Shown here: piece by piece, positions 1-8,475 of the stretch
How the letters are laid out: the number at the start of each line of letters is the position of its first letter
Numbering within the stretch: position 1 is the first letter of the stretch
From: JAEUJZ01 sp964460115
GTDB taxonomy: Bacteria; Myxococcota_A; Polyangia; Palsa-1104; JAEUJZ01
Direction of reading: 5' to 3'
Assembly (NCBI GenBank): GCA_964460115.1
Contig: CAYWPR010000025.1
Location: forward strand, 9,405-73,404
DNA: 64,000 bases
Made by a program: the position numbers and the translations under genes
The notes under the pieces: generated by a model
Databases searched by the model: none
What the model was told of the DNA's origin: nothing
The model's input: the letters and a program-made list of their open reading frames with translations, nothing else

Positions 1-96
1 CCCCTGTAAGAAAACGGCCAAGACCACGCCCACCATTTATCCCCTGGTGCGTGCAGGCCTTTTGGTATGATGAGACCCTCACCTAGGACGCGTAGT

Positions 97-1113
97 ATGG
101 ACGTGGTCGTTATCGGAGCCGGGAGCTGGGGCACCGCACTGTCGTGTGTGCTGTGTCAGAATCAGCACCGTGTGACGCTCTGGGGACGCGACCAAGAGCA
201 GCTTGCACATTTAAAACTTCATCGAGAAAACCAGCGATATCTACCCGGTCTGCCCTTGCCAGCGAGCCTGAACTATAGTGCCGACTTGCCCGGCGCGCTT
301 CGTTCCCTATCACGCCATGAACCATCTCTGGTCGTGGCGGTGCTGCCATCGCACACCATGCGAAAGGTGATGGTAGCGGCAGCGCCTCACATCCCTGAAA
401 CCGCCGTGGTGCTGACCGCCAGCAAAGGAATTGAAAACGACTCGCTGTGTACAATGGTCGAAGTTTTGCGCCAATTATTCTGTGGCAAGCTCAGCCGCTG
501 TCTGGCCGTACTGTCCGGACCTAGCTTCGCGCGTGAGGCAGCAGAAGGCCAGCCCACGGCCGTGGTCGTGGCCGCCGTCACCCGCGCAGTGGCCGAGATC
601 GTCCAACACGCCTTTCAAAGCGCCACTTTTCGGGTCTATACATCCGACGATGTAGTAGGTGTCGAAATTGGCGGCGCAGTCAAAAATGTCATTGCTCTGG
701 CCTGCGGAATGGCCGAGGGCCTTGGCTTTGGTCACAACACGCGAGCCGCACTTATCACCCGCGGACTCGCTGAAATTTCACGGCTGGGCGCAGGTCTTGG
801 AGCAAATCCTTTGACGCTGGCTGGGCTAGCCGGCATGGGCGACCTGGTGCTGACCTGCAACGGTCCGCAGAGTCGCAACCGCATGGCCGGGCTGATGCTT
901 GGGCAAGGCAGGACTCTGTCCCATGTCCTGGCGGAGATGCAGCAAGTTGCCGAAGGCATCAAGACCACTCGCGCAGTCCATGATTTGGCCAGTCGAGTCG
1001 GCGTAGAAATGCCGATCAGCGAGGCCATTTACCGCGTACTTTACGAAGATCGGCCAGTTCGTCAGGTGATGTCCGACCTGCTTGGGCGCCCCCCTCGACA
1101 TGAACTAGGCTGA
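97..1113 (+). CDS. gpsA: Glycerol-3-phosphate dehydrogenase [NAD(P)+]
   Basis: Reduces dihydroxyacetone phosphate to sn-glycerol 3-phosphate in the cytosol, the entry step of phospholipid synthesis. The 338-residue protein opens with the dinucleotide-binding motif GAGSWGTA, then has SGPSFAREAAEGQPTA and the C-terminal catalytic segment GGAVKNVIALACGMAEG with its conserved Lys. Length is normal for the family. An in-frame ATG lies 30 bases upstream at 67, but the ATG at 97 places the Rossmann strand right at the N-terminus and has AGGA nine bases before it, so it is preferred. First gene seen of a tight four-gene run (gaps of 16, 8 and 10 bases) ending with the sigma-54 activator. Confidence 0.95.
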   Translation: MDVVVIGAGSWGTALSCVLCQNQHRVTLWGRDQEQLAHLKLHRENQRYLPGLPLPASLNYSADLPGALRSLSRHEPSLVVAVLPSHTMRKVMVAAAPHIPETAVVLTASKGIENDSLCTMVEVLRQLFCGKLSRCLAVLSGPSFAREAAEGQPTAVVVAAVTRAVAEIVQHAFQSATFRVYTSDDVVGVEIGGAVKNVIALACGMAEGLGFGHNTRAALITRGLAEISRLGAGLGANPLTLAGLAGMGDLVLTCNGPQSRNRMAGLMLGQGRTLSHVLAEMQQVAEGIKTTRAVHDLASRVGVEMPISEAIYRVLYEDRPVRQVMSDLLGRPPRHELG

Positions 1114-1129
1114 TCATGGCAGGCTGACC

Positions 1130-1819
1130 ATGGGAAACGACGACCGCCCCAAAAAATCCTGGCGCGACATAGATAAGCGCCGTGATGGCTCAAATTCCGG
1201 CTCGCGCAGCGGTTCGGCTGAGCCTCGGATGAACCAAAGCAGTCCCGAAGAGGCCCGGCAAAAGCAGTACCGAGCGGCGCTTGAAGCCGCCTTTGCCAAG
1301 GGCGAGCTCGGCAAGCTGGCCGACAAACTGAACATCAGCGGCCTTGGCCCCAGTGTGCCGACGCCGGCACCTGTGGCCGCCGTTGTGCCCCCCAGCAGCG
1401 AATCGTCCGGCGAAGCCGGTTCGAGTTCCGATGGGGCCGCCGCTGGCTCCGGTGCGGGACTAGACTCGCCAGCAAACGCGCGCAAAATCGTCGGCCGCAA
1501 AAAAGGCGAGGATGAAAAAACGCTTTTGCGCCGCAAGCTGGTCGAGGCAGCCAGCCGTTCAGAAATCAGCCGCGCCGCGGAAAAATATCTGGCCCGCTAT
1601 CCGCTGCCCGATGATCACGAGCTTTTGGAACAGCTACTCGATCACGAAAATGAAAGCCGAGTGCGCGAAGCCATTGCGCGCATCTGCGACCTCATCGGCA
1701 GGCGCCAGCCGCCGCGACGAAGCCGCGCCTTGTGCGGCAAGCTGCGCTACATCGTCGAAACCACCGCCGACAACGACCTGCGCCAAGCCGCGCAAGACTT
1801 GCTCGGCCGTCTGGGATAA
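1130..1819 (+). CDS. Conserved hypothetical protein, charged N-terminus and helical C-terminus
   Basis: A 229-residue soluble protein with no signal peptide or membrane segment. The first 55 residues are very polar (GNDDRPKKSWRDIDKRRDG at the start), a Ser/Pro/Ala/Gly-rich linker spans roughly 80-120, and residues 135-229 look like a compact helical domain, possibly HEAT-like. I do not recognise a characterised function; proteins with this GNDD-PKKSWR-ID opening are, as far as I recall, found in Myxococcota-type genomes. It lies 16 bases after gpsA and 8 bases before the LD-carboxypeptidase, so it is probably co-transcribed with them. Its codon use matches its neighbours. Confidence 0.75.
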   Translation: MGNDDRPKKSWRDIDKRRDGSNSGSRSGSAEPRMNQSSPEEARQKQYRAALEAAFAKGELGKLADKLNISGLGPSVPTPAPVAAVVPPSSESSGEAGSSSDGAAAGSGAGLDSPANARKIVGRKKGEDEKTLLRRKLVEAASRSEISRAAEKYLARYPLPDDHELLEQLLDHENESRVREAIARICDLIGRRQPPRRSRALCGKLRYIVETTADNDLRQAAQDLLGRLG

Positions 1820-1827
1820 AGCCGACC

Positions 1828-2781
1828 ATGAACCTGAGCACAGCGCTTTCTCCCTGGCGGCGCTCGGCAGCACTTTTGCCGGGTGCCTCCGTGGCGCTGA
1901 TTGCTCCTTCAGGACCGCTTCCAGTAGATCGTTTTCAGCGCGGCTTGGAAGTTTTGGCCAAGCGCTACACTCCGCTGCGTAGCGAAGGACTGCTGAGCCG
2001 ACAAGGTTTTTTGGCGGGCACCGATCGTCGGCGGCTGTGTGAGTTGCGCTGGGCGCTTAGTGATCCGGCGGTGCGCGCGGTATTTGCCGGACGCGGCGGC
2101 CATGGACTTTTGCGCAGCATTTGCGCCCTGGATGCGATTTGCGCGTCCGAGCTGCGACCGGTGCCGCTCGTCGGTTTCTCGGACATCACGGTCTTGCATG
2201 CCTTTTTGGCGCAGCGCCAAGTCATCAGCATTCACGGACCCGTCGTCACCCAGCTTGCTGAGCTTCCCGAACAAGATGTTTCGGCCCTGTTTGCACTTCT
2301 GGAACGACCCGCGCCGCCGCCGCCCCTTGAAGGGCTTTGTTCCGTTCGCACGCCGGCCGCTGCCGACTTGGTGCATGGGCGGCTCCTTGGCGGCAACATC
2401 GAAGTGCTGTCGCGGCTGTGCGGAACTCCGCTTGGCACCGCGCTTTGCGACAATGAGCCGGTGGTGCTTCTTCTTGAAGAAGTCAGCGAAGCGCCCTATC
2501 GCATCGATCGAGCGCTGACGCAAATGCTGCTTGCGGGCGCGCTGCGCAACGTCCGCGCTTTTCTAGTCGGCGACCTCGTGCGATGCGATGCGAGTGGCGA
2601 CGACGCACCAAGCGCGCTTGCGGTGATTGCCGAACGCGCCGCTCAGATTGACGCCGTGGTGGTCGCCGGCATGCCGATTGGACATGGCGCCCGCAACCTT
2701 CCCTTGCCGCTTGGCGCCCGCGTGACGCTGGAAGCCCGCCGCGGCCGCCTGCTTTTTCACGACGGCGCTGTCGTTTGCTAG
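1828..2781 (+). CDS. LD-carboxypeptidase, peptidase family S66
   Basis: Predicted to remove the terminal D-Ala from the tetrapeptide of recycled murein (L,D-carboxypeptidase, LdcA-like). The 317-residue protein begins with GASVALIAPSGP, then has GRGGHG (residues about 88-93) and GFSDIT, the motif expected to carry the nucleophilic Ser of the S66 Ser-Glu-His triad, followed by HGRLLGGNIEVLSRLCGT and a C-terminal GMPIGHGARNLPLPLG with the candidate His. Start: the open frame extends further upstream inside the preceding gene, but ATG 1828, eight bases after that gene's stop, gives the standard N-terminus. No signal peptide is seen, consistent with a cytosolic recycling enzyme. Confidence 0.88.
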   Translation: MNLSTALSPWRRSAALLPGASVALIAPSGPLPVDRFQRGLEVLAKRYTPLRSEGLLSRQGFLAGTDRRRLCELRWALSDPAVRAVFAGRGGHGLLRSICALDAICASELRPVPLVGFSDITVLHAFLAQRQVISIHGPVVTQLAELPEQDVSALFALLERPAPPPPLEGLCSVRTPAAADLVHGRLLGGNIEVLSRLCGTPLGTALCDNEPVVLLLEEVSEAPYRIDRALTQMLLAGALRNVRAFLVGDLVRCDASGDDAPSALAVIAERAAQIDAVVVAGMPIGHGARNLPLPLGARVTLEARRGRLLFHDGAVVC

Positions 2782-2791
2782 GCCTTGCCCC

Positions 2792-4207
2792 ATGAGCACG
2801 TCCACACGCGTTTTGATCGTCGAAGATGAGGAACCCTTTCGCAAAGTCGTCGGTGAGATTCTGCAAAGCGCCGGCCACGACGTATCGCTGTGCGAAAGCG
2901 GCGCCGCCGCCTGCGCGCTCGCCGCAAGCCGAGCCTTCGACCTCGTGATAAGCGATGTGCGTCTGGGCGACGGCCCCGACGGTATGGAGGTGCTGGCGGC
3001 GTTTCAGCGTGCGCAGCCGCAGACGCCAGTGATTCTGATGACCGCTTTTGGCGACATTGAAAATGTCATGAAAGCGATACAGCAGGGCGCCTACGACTAT
3101 ATCTCCAAGTTTCCGTTTCAACCGCGTGAGCTCTTGCAGACCATCGAGCGCGCTCTGGAGCGCCGCCGTCTGCTTGAAGAAAATCGCGCCCTGCGACGCG
3201 AAGGCCGCGGTCGCATGCGCGAGATCGTTGGCCGCTCGCCCGCCATGCTGGAAGTTTATAAGCTAGTCGCGCGCGTTGCGGCTTCGCTGTCCACGGTTCT
3301 TGTCGTGGGGGAATCAGGCACCGGCAAGGAGCTAGTGGCGCGGGCCATTCATATGCACTCGGCGCGCTCGACGGGCGCATTTGTCGCGGTCAACTGCACG
3401 GCGCTGACCGAAACTTTGCTGGAATCTGAGCTATTTGGCCACGCCAAAGGCGCTTTTACCGGCGCCGTGCAAACCAAGCGCGGCCTGTTTGAAGAAGCAC
3501 AGGGCGGCACGCTGTTTCTGGATGAGATTGGCGACATCAACCCCAAGATGCAGGCGCAGCTTCTGCGCGTTTTGCAAGAAGGCGAAATTCGCCGCGTCGG
3601 CGGCAGCGAACCCATACGCATCGATGTACGCGTCGTGGCAGCCACCAATCGCGATCTCGAAGAAGAAGTACAGCGCGGGCGCTTTCGCGAAGATCTTTAT
3701 TTTCGTATCAACGTCGTCACCATTCGTCTGCCTTCGCTGCGCGAGCGGCCAGAAGACATTCCGCTTCTGGTCGATCACTTTCTTAGCAAATATGCGCAGC
3801 GCGAAGGGCGCGCCGAGGCGGGCATCGCTGACGACGCCATGGAAATTTTGCGCCGTTACAATTGGCCCGGCAACGTCCGCGAGCTGGAAAACGTCATCGA
3901 ACGGGCCCTGGCGCTTTCCAAAAGCGGCATCATTCTGCCTTCCGATCTGCCGGCCGAAACGCGAGGCGCTGACAGCCGACCGAACTTGGTTACAAACGGC
4001 AGCCTGGTAAGCGATCGACCCACGCTGGCCGAATTAGAACAGCGCTACATCAACCTGGTTTTGCAGCAAGAAGGCGGCAACAAAAAGCGCGCCGCCGAAA
4101 TTCTGGGCATCGATCGGCGCACGCTGTATCGCACTCTGGAACGCGGCCAAAGCGGCATCGCCAGTAGCGCCGCAGCCGACAAAAGCGGCGACGGCGAAGA
4201 TTCTTAA
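2792..4207 (+). CDS. Sigma-54-dependent response regulator, NtrC family
   Basis: A 471-residue bacterial enhancer-binding protein. Residues 6-120 are a receiver domain with the acidic pair (VEDEE), phospho-acceptor Asp in ISDVRLGDG, the Thr of LMTAFGD and the Lys of YISKFPFQP, so it should be phosphorylatable. The central AAA+ domain has Walker A GESGTGKE, the sigma-54 contact loop GAFTGA, and the arginine-finger and sensor segments typical of the family. The last 60 residues form a Fis-type helix-turn-helix (KKRAAEILGIDRRTLYRTLE). It ends the gpsA operon. No histidine kinase is adjacent, so its partner is not identifiable here. A candidate sigma-54 promoter lies elsewhere in the window near hsp20; any link between them is speculation. 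Confidence 0.95.
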   Translation: MSTSTRVLIVEDEEPFRKVVGEILQSAGHDVSLCESGAAACALAASRAFDLVISDVRLGDGPDGMEVLAAFQRAQPQTPVILMTAFGDIENVMKAIQQGAYDYISKFPFQPRELLQTIERALERRRLLEENRALRREGRGRMREIVGRSPAMLEVYKLVARVAASLSTVLVVGESGTGKELVARAIHMHSARSTGAFVAVNCTALTETLLESELFGHAKGAFTGAVQTKRGLFEEAQGGTLFLDEIGDINPKMQAQLLRVLQEGEIRRVGGSEPIRIDVRVVAATNRDLEEEVQRGRFREDLYFRINVVTIRLPSLRERPEDIPLLVDHFLSKYAQREGRAEAGIADDAMEILRRYNWPGNVRELENVIERALALSKSGIILPSDLPAETRGADSRPNLVTNGSLVSDRPTLAELEQRYINLVLQQEGGNKKRAAEILGIDRRTLYRTLERGQSGIASSAAADKSGDGEDS

Positions 4208-4214
4208 GCCCAAT

Positions 4215-5312
4215 CTAGACGTTTGAGTAAAGCCAGTGCAGCGGTTCACGCCAGGGCCGGCTCGTCAATACCGCCGGTAGCTGTTTCCAAAACGACGCGC
4301 CGCAAAGATTCATCACCGCGGCGGCCCGGTGCAGCGAAAAACCAAAGGCGCGCGCCGTGGCCTCTGTATAGTCCGCGTAAAGCGCTGGACCTGGCTGTTT
4401 GTGGCGGGCGATGACGTGCGCAGCCAGTCGCGCGCTTTTCATGGCGGCATAAATGCCTTCGCCGGTTGCGGCGTTGACCAGCCGCGCCGCCTCTCCGGCC
4501 CATAATGCTCCGGGTGCGGCAACCGGACCGACGGTGCGCGTATAAGAAATCGTGGCGCTGTGAAACGATCCGATCTGCGTAGCCGCGCACAGCCTTTGAT
4601 TCCAGCCAAGGTGGCGCTGCATGACTTGAGAAAACAATTCCTGCGGATTGTCGGAGATGTCGGGACGATACAAAATGCCGATGAGCACTTGCGCGGCCGT
4701 CTGAGGAATCAGCCACGCGCACCACGGCCGCAATCGCGGGTCTAAAAACGCCTCTAGACGCCCGGGTATATGGCTGACGCCTTCGTAGCAGGCCAAAAGG
4801 GCGGCAATCTGCTGGCGCGGTCGACGATCGACAGAAAATTGCGAATTGCCGCCGTCACAGAAAAGCACCAGATCGGCCTCTATTTCCAGTTTTCCGTCGC
4901 TGACTCCGCAAATGCGACCGGCCGAATCGCGCAGCGCGCGGGTGGCTAAAAACCCCTGTATGAACTGCGCGCCGTTTTTTTCCGCCCGCCGAGCAAGCTC
5001 CGCGTCGAAAATGTGACGTGGAAGAATCCACGGGTTTTGCTCTTTCCCGGCCAGCACAGCCTCTTTGCCGTCTGCAAAAACGCAGCGCAAACTGTCCATG
5101 GCCTGCGCTTGCTTGGACAGTGCGTCATAAAGTCCAAGTTCTCGGCACAGCCGCAAAGCACGCGGCGACAGGATGCCCGCGCAGGGTTTGTGGCGGGGAA
5201 ATTCATCTCGATCTAAAAGCACCACCTCATGGTGCTTGTGCAGCGAGTCGTCCAGAAGGAGCATGGCCGCTGTTGCACCGGCGGCGCCGGCACCCACAAT
5301 CGCGATCTTCAT
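4215..5312 (-). CDS. FAD-dependent oxidoreductase, geranylgeranyl reductase family
   Basis: A 365-residue flavoprotein with an N-terminal FAD-binding Rossmann motif (IVGAGAAGATAAMLLL), the DRDEFPRHKPCAG segment characteristic of geranylgeranyl reductase-type enzymes, and a GEAARLVNAATGEGI motif near residue 275 that contacts the FAD. The family reduces polyprenyl chains or acts on lipid, quinone or halogenated substrates; the actual substrate cannot be read from the sequence. No signal peptide or membrane helix. It ends 7 bases from the convergent response regulator and starts 20 bases after ruvA, which probably shares its transcript. Confidence 0.85.
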   Translation of the reverse strand: MKIAIVGAGAAGATAAMLLLDDSLHKHHEVVLLDRDEFPRHKPCAGILSPRALRLCRELGLYDALSKQAQAMDSLRCVFADGKEAVLAGKEQNPWILPRHIFDAELARRAEKNGAQFIQGFLATRALRDSAGRICGVSDGKLEIEADLVLFCDGGNSQFSVDRRPRQQIAALLACYEGVSHIPGRLEAFLDPRLRPWCAWLIPQTAAQVLIGILYRPDISDNPQELFSQVMQRHLGWNQRLCAATQIGSFHSATISYTRTVGPVAAPGALWAGEAARLVNAATGEGIYAAMKSARLAAHVIARHKQPGPALYADYTEATARAFGFSLHRAAAVMNLCGASFWKQLPAVLTSRPWREPLHWLYSNV

Positions 5313-5332
5313 TCGAAATCTCCTTGGTGGTT

Positions 5333-5959
5333 TTAGTCACGCTGCAAAAAACGCAAAGCCCAGCGCAGAACTGCCTCTACCGGAGAATTCTCTCCGAGTT
5401 CTTCAAGGGCCTTGGCCACGGCGCGGTCGGCGTCGGCGGGTTTGTAACCCAAGTTGCACAATGCTTTGGTTACGTCGCCAAACACCCCCACATCCGCCGA
5501 AGCGGCGGCGCCGCGCGAGTTCGTCGCGGCTTTGGCGCTGCCACCGATCGTTTTAGAGGGTTTGAATTTGTCGCGCAGCTCCATGACCAGCCGCTCGGCC
5601 GTCTTTTTGCCGATGCCGGGGATGCGCGTCAATCGCCCTACATCCTGCGCGGCAATGGCATCGCCCAAAGCAGTCGCCCCAAGGCCAGACAGCGCCGCTA
5701 AGGCCAGTTTCGGACCGATGCCCGTCACCGACAAGCATAGCTCAAAGGCACGGCGTTCCTCGGCCGTGGCAAATCCGTACAGCGTCAGCGCATCTTCGCG
5801 CACCTGCAAGTAGGTCAAAAGCTTCACCGCCTGCCCCACCGCCGGCAGCGCTTGCAATGTGGTCAGCGAAATGTGTACGAGATAGCCAACTCCCGCCACG
5901 TCCAGCACCACCTCGTCCAGTCCCTTATCGATAAGCGTCCCAGTAAGTTGTGCAATCAC
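5333..5959 (-). CDS. ruvA: Holliday junction branch migration protein RuvA
   Basis: The 208-residue protein fits RuvA in size and order of parts: an OB-fold domain (MIAQLTGTLIDKGLDEVVLDVAGVG region), two helix-hairpin-helix units (LTRIPGIGKKTAERLVMEL is the clearest) that grip the junction DNA, a variable linker rich in Ala/Gly, and the C-terminal RuvB-binding three-helix domain (GYKPADADRAVAKALEEL). The start codon is GTG. RuvA tetramers hold four-way junctions while RuvB drives migration; ruvB and ruvC are not in this window. The flavoprotein gene follows after 20 bases. Confidence 0.93.
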   Translation of the reverse strand: MIAQLTGTLIDKGLDEVVLDVAGVGYLVHISLTTLQALPAVGQAVKLLTYLQVREDALTLYGFATAEERRAFELCLSVTGIGPKLALAALSGLGATALGDAIAAQDVGRLTRIPGIGKKTAERLVMELRDKFKPSKTIGGSAKAATNSRGAAASADVGVFGDVTKALCNLGYKPADADRAVAKALEELGENSPVEAVLRWALRFLQRD

Positions 5960-6032
5960 AAAGCCGCTTTACACCACCCCGGCCGCGCTTGCCAGATTGA
6001 TCGCCATTGGCGGATATGCGTAGACTAAAGAT

Positions 6033-7487
6033 GTGCCCTCTGATGGACAGCGCGATGAGCCGGCCGGAAATCGCAGCCCGGCAACAAAAAGCCCATCGTC
6101 TGGCGTAGACGATAAAGCGCCGCCGGAATCGCGAGCGACGCCGTCTTCGCCGTTGACCATGGATTCGCAACCTTCGCTGCCGCGCTTGCAGCCGCGTTCT
6201 TCGGCGCCTAGGCCCCCACCACCAGCGGCATTTGTCGTCGAGCTTCCTCCTGCTGGCGATCTCAATTTTTTTGACGCGCCGCGGGTTTTGGGCTGGTCGA
6301 TCGCCACTGGCTACAACGGCTGTTTGTGGCTGGCCCCGTTGGCGCCGTTTGCGCAACCGCCAAGTGCGTTAAGCGATGACTCCACGCCGCATCGCGAGCT
6401 GTACCTGGAAAGCGGCGGCCTTATCGGCGCCCTTTCGACCATCCCCGGCGATAGCCTGATCGAATTTTTACAGCCTTTGTGGACGCGTCAGCAAATGCAG
6501 CGCGCGCGCCAAGTCGTTGCGGCACTGCCGCCCAATCAGCTTCGCGAACAACTGAGCAGCCTGATCGATGCCAAGTTGCTAAAGCGCGTGGGCGCGCAGA
6601 GCATTTTGGCCAATTACGTCAACATGCTGTGCAGTCGCGCGCTTTGTCCGGGTCCTGGCCGCTACCGCGTCCTTTCGCGGGCGCTGACCAACAATGAACG
6701 CATTGAGCCGCCCTTGCCGCTGCGTCGGCTGCTGGTCGAGGGGCTGCGCAAAGGAGCGTCGCTGGATTTTTTGCATTTGCGGCTGGGCCCTCCAACGACG
6801 TGCATGCGGCCTACGGCAGTGATTGGTGCCACCGAAGGGGGTGCCGCGCTTATGGACATGGGCTTAAGCACGGCCGAGGAACTGGCCCTGCATCACTTGA
6901 ACGGCCGACATACGCTGGCTGAGATCTCGAAAGAAGCCGGCATCGGCGAACATGCCGTGTACGCGCTGGCCTACGCCCTGCTTTGCCTGGGCGCGGCGGC
7001 GGTCCCGCGGCAGATTTCGCGGCCGGGCGCAATCTCTAAGCCCAGAGCGGGGGCCGTCTCTAGCGCCTCGCCAGCGCAAACTGATCCGTCTGGCGATGCC
7101 GCCAAGATTCAGTCCAGCATGAGCCCCGGCGCCGCACCCGAGGTAGCCTCTACGGCTGTGCCGCCGCAACGAAACGCCGCCGAAGAAGCCGAAGCGGCGA
7201 TTCGGCGCGTGCAGCAAAAATATCGCCAAGTCGAAGAATCCGATTATTTCGCCCTGCTGGAGCTTCTGCCAAGCGCCAGCACCGACGACATCTTGCAGGC
7301 TCATGAAAAGCTGCGCGCCGAGTTTACGCCGGCGGCCCTGCCCTACCGCTGCCGCGGCAGCATGGATCGTGAATTGCGTCAGATCGCTCGAGCCCTTGAC
7401 GAAGCCCGTGCGATCTTAAGCAATGACGCGACGCGACGCGCATATCTGGAACGACTTAACGCGCCCCCAAAGGGCCCAGAACCGTAA
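6033..7487 (+). CDS. DUF4388-type protein with degenerate J-like C-terminal domain
   Basis: A 484-residue protein with GTG start. Residues 1-75 are Pro/Ser-rich and probably disordered. Residues about 85-330 resemble the DUF4388 (PATAN-like) proteins common in Deltaproteobacteria (GGLIGALSTIPGD; a helical region with LNGRHTLAEIS). After an Ala/Pro linker the C-terminus (about 410-480) reads like a DnaJ fold, DYFALLELLPSASTDDI then helices and an AYLERL ending, but where a J domain has HPD it has EFTPAALPY, so stimulation of Hsp70 ATPase is unlikely. It is divergent from ruvA, and its last 32 bases overlap the end of the convergent phosphatase gene. A regulatory or scaffold role is a guess. 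Confidence 0.75.
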   Translation: MPSDGQRDEPAGNRSPATKSPSSGVDDKAPPESRATPSSPLTMDSQPSLPRLQPRSSAPRPPPPAAFVVELPPAGDLNFFDAPRVLGWSIATGYNGCLWLAPLAPFAQPPSALSDDSTPHRELYLESGGLIGALSTIPGDSLIEFLQPLWTRQQMQRARQVVAALPPNQLREQLSSLIDAKLLKRVGAQSILANYVNMLCSRALCPGPGRYRVLSRALTNNERIEPPLPLRRLLVEGLRKGASLDFLHLRLGPPTTCMRPTAVIGATEGGAALMDMGLSTAEELALHHLNGRHTLAEISKEAGIGEHAVYALAYALLCLGAAAVPRQISRPGAISKPRAGAVSSASPAQTDPSGDAAKIQSSMSPGAAPEVASTAVPPQRNAAEEAEAAIRRVQQKYRQVEESDYFALLELLPSASTDDILQAHEKLRAEFTPAALPYRCRGSMDRELRQIARALDEARAILSNDATRRAYLERLNAPPKGPEP

Positions 7488-8409
7488 CCCGCTCGCCGTT
7501 TACAACACCGGGCGAAGCTTCCACAACCAGACACGCCGGAGCGCCATCCAGCGTCATGCGGGACATTCCAACGTCGATTAACGCCAGACGATCGCCGGAG
7601 CGCAAAGTGATGCCACGCTCTTGAATGGTATGTCCCATAACGATGCGCCGCGCTTTTTGCGCCAAAAACAGTTGCTGCAGATAGGCCTCCAGCCCAGGCG
7701 GCGGCACAGATTCAGCCAGACCGCGATACCATAGCGGCCCCAAGGGATCGCTGCCGACTCCGGTTTTGGCATCGCGCTCGCCGCGCAGCTCGGCGCGAAT
7801 AAAATCGTTAAGCTCCAACAAATCGCGATTTTGATAGCGCGGGCTAAGCCCCCCGTGCATAAACAGCGTTCCGTTAATGCGCACAATCGCGTTATGGCCG
7901 ACGATCCAGCGGCCGTAAGGACCGGTGGGCGCAAACGCCGCGCGGTAACGCGGAAAGTCGCCAAGCGGCGACTGCCCCAAGCGGCTAGTGCGCGGACCTT
8001 CGCCAAATGCCGCAAGCTCCCCGTCGGAGACGTAGCGCAAATCGCCCATCATGTTCATATATTCATGATTGCCGATAAGCGCGTGCACCCGCCCGCCGGC
8101 CTGCTGCGCTTGCTCTTCCAGTTGCATCAGCAGATCCATCACCCGCTTTGAATCGCTGCCGCGATCCAGCACGTCGCCGGTTTGCACAAAATGCGCCTGT
8201 CCGGCCATCCAGCGCTCTTGCCCGCCTTCGAAACGAGTGATTTGGCACAAGTGCAAAACGGCGATGAATTTTTCATAGTCGCCGTGTATATCGCCGACGG
8301 CCACCACGCGCTTTACGCCGTCAAAAACTGCTGAAATTTTGGGCGCTGCCCAAGCTGCAGGCGCAGCGATAAAATTCAGCAGCAAAAGTGCAACCCAGCG
8401 AAATTTCAT
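7456..8409 (-). CDS. Secreted PPP-type metallophosphoesterase, Shewanella-like
   Basis: A 317-residue phosphatase carrying the PPP signature in order: GDIHGD, GDVLDRG and GNHEYMN, with later His ligands in GHNAIVRINGTLFMHGGLS and MGHTIQERG. The GNHE spacing and the start after a signal peptide (about 21 residues, MKFRWVALLLLNFIAAPAAWA) fit the Shewanella-like phosphatase group, so it probably acts in the periplasm or outside the cell. The open frame continues 90 codons further upstream, but that extension overlaps the divergent ATPase gene; ATG 8409 gives a clean secretion signal. Substrate unknown. Confidence 0.88.
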   Translation of the reverse strand: MKFRWVALLLLNFIAAPAAWAAPKISAVFDGVKRVVAVGDIHGDYEKFIAVLHLCQITRFEGGQERWMAGQAHFVQTGDVLDRGSDSKRVMDLLMQLEEQAQQAGGRVHALIGNHEYMNMMGDLRYVSDGELAAFGEGPRTSRLGQSPLGDFPRYRAAFAPTGPYGRWIVGHNAIVRINGTLFMHGGLSPRYQNRDLLELNDFIRAELRGERDAKTGVGSDPLGPLWYRGLAESVPPPGLEAYLQQLFLAQKARRIVMGHTIQERGITLRSGDRLALIDVGMSRMTLDGAPACLVVEASPGVVNGERVTVLGPLGAR

Positions 8410-8475
8410 GGTTTCTAGCCTACTGAAAAGCTGACTATTCCCCAAGCGCCAGAGATATGTTGTGATGTTTGCCTC

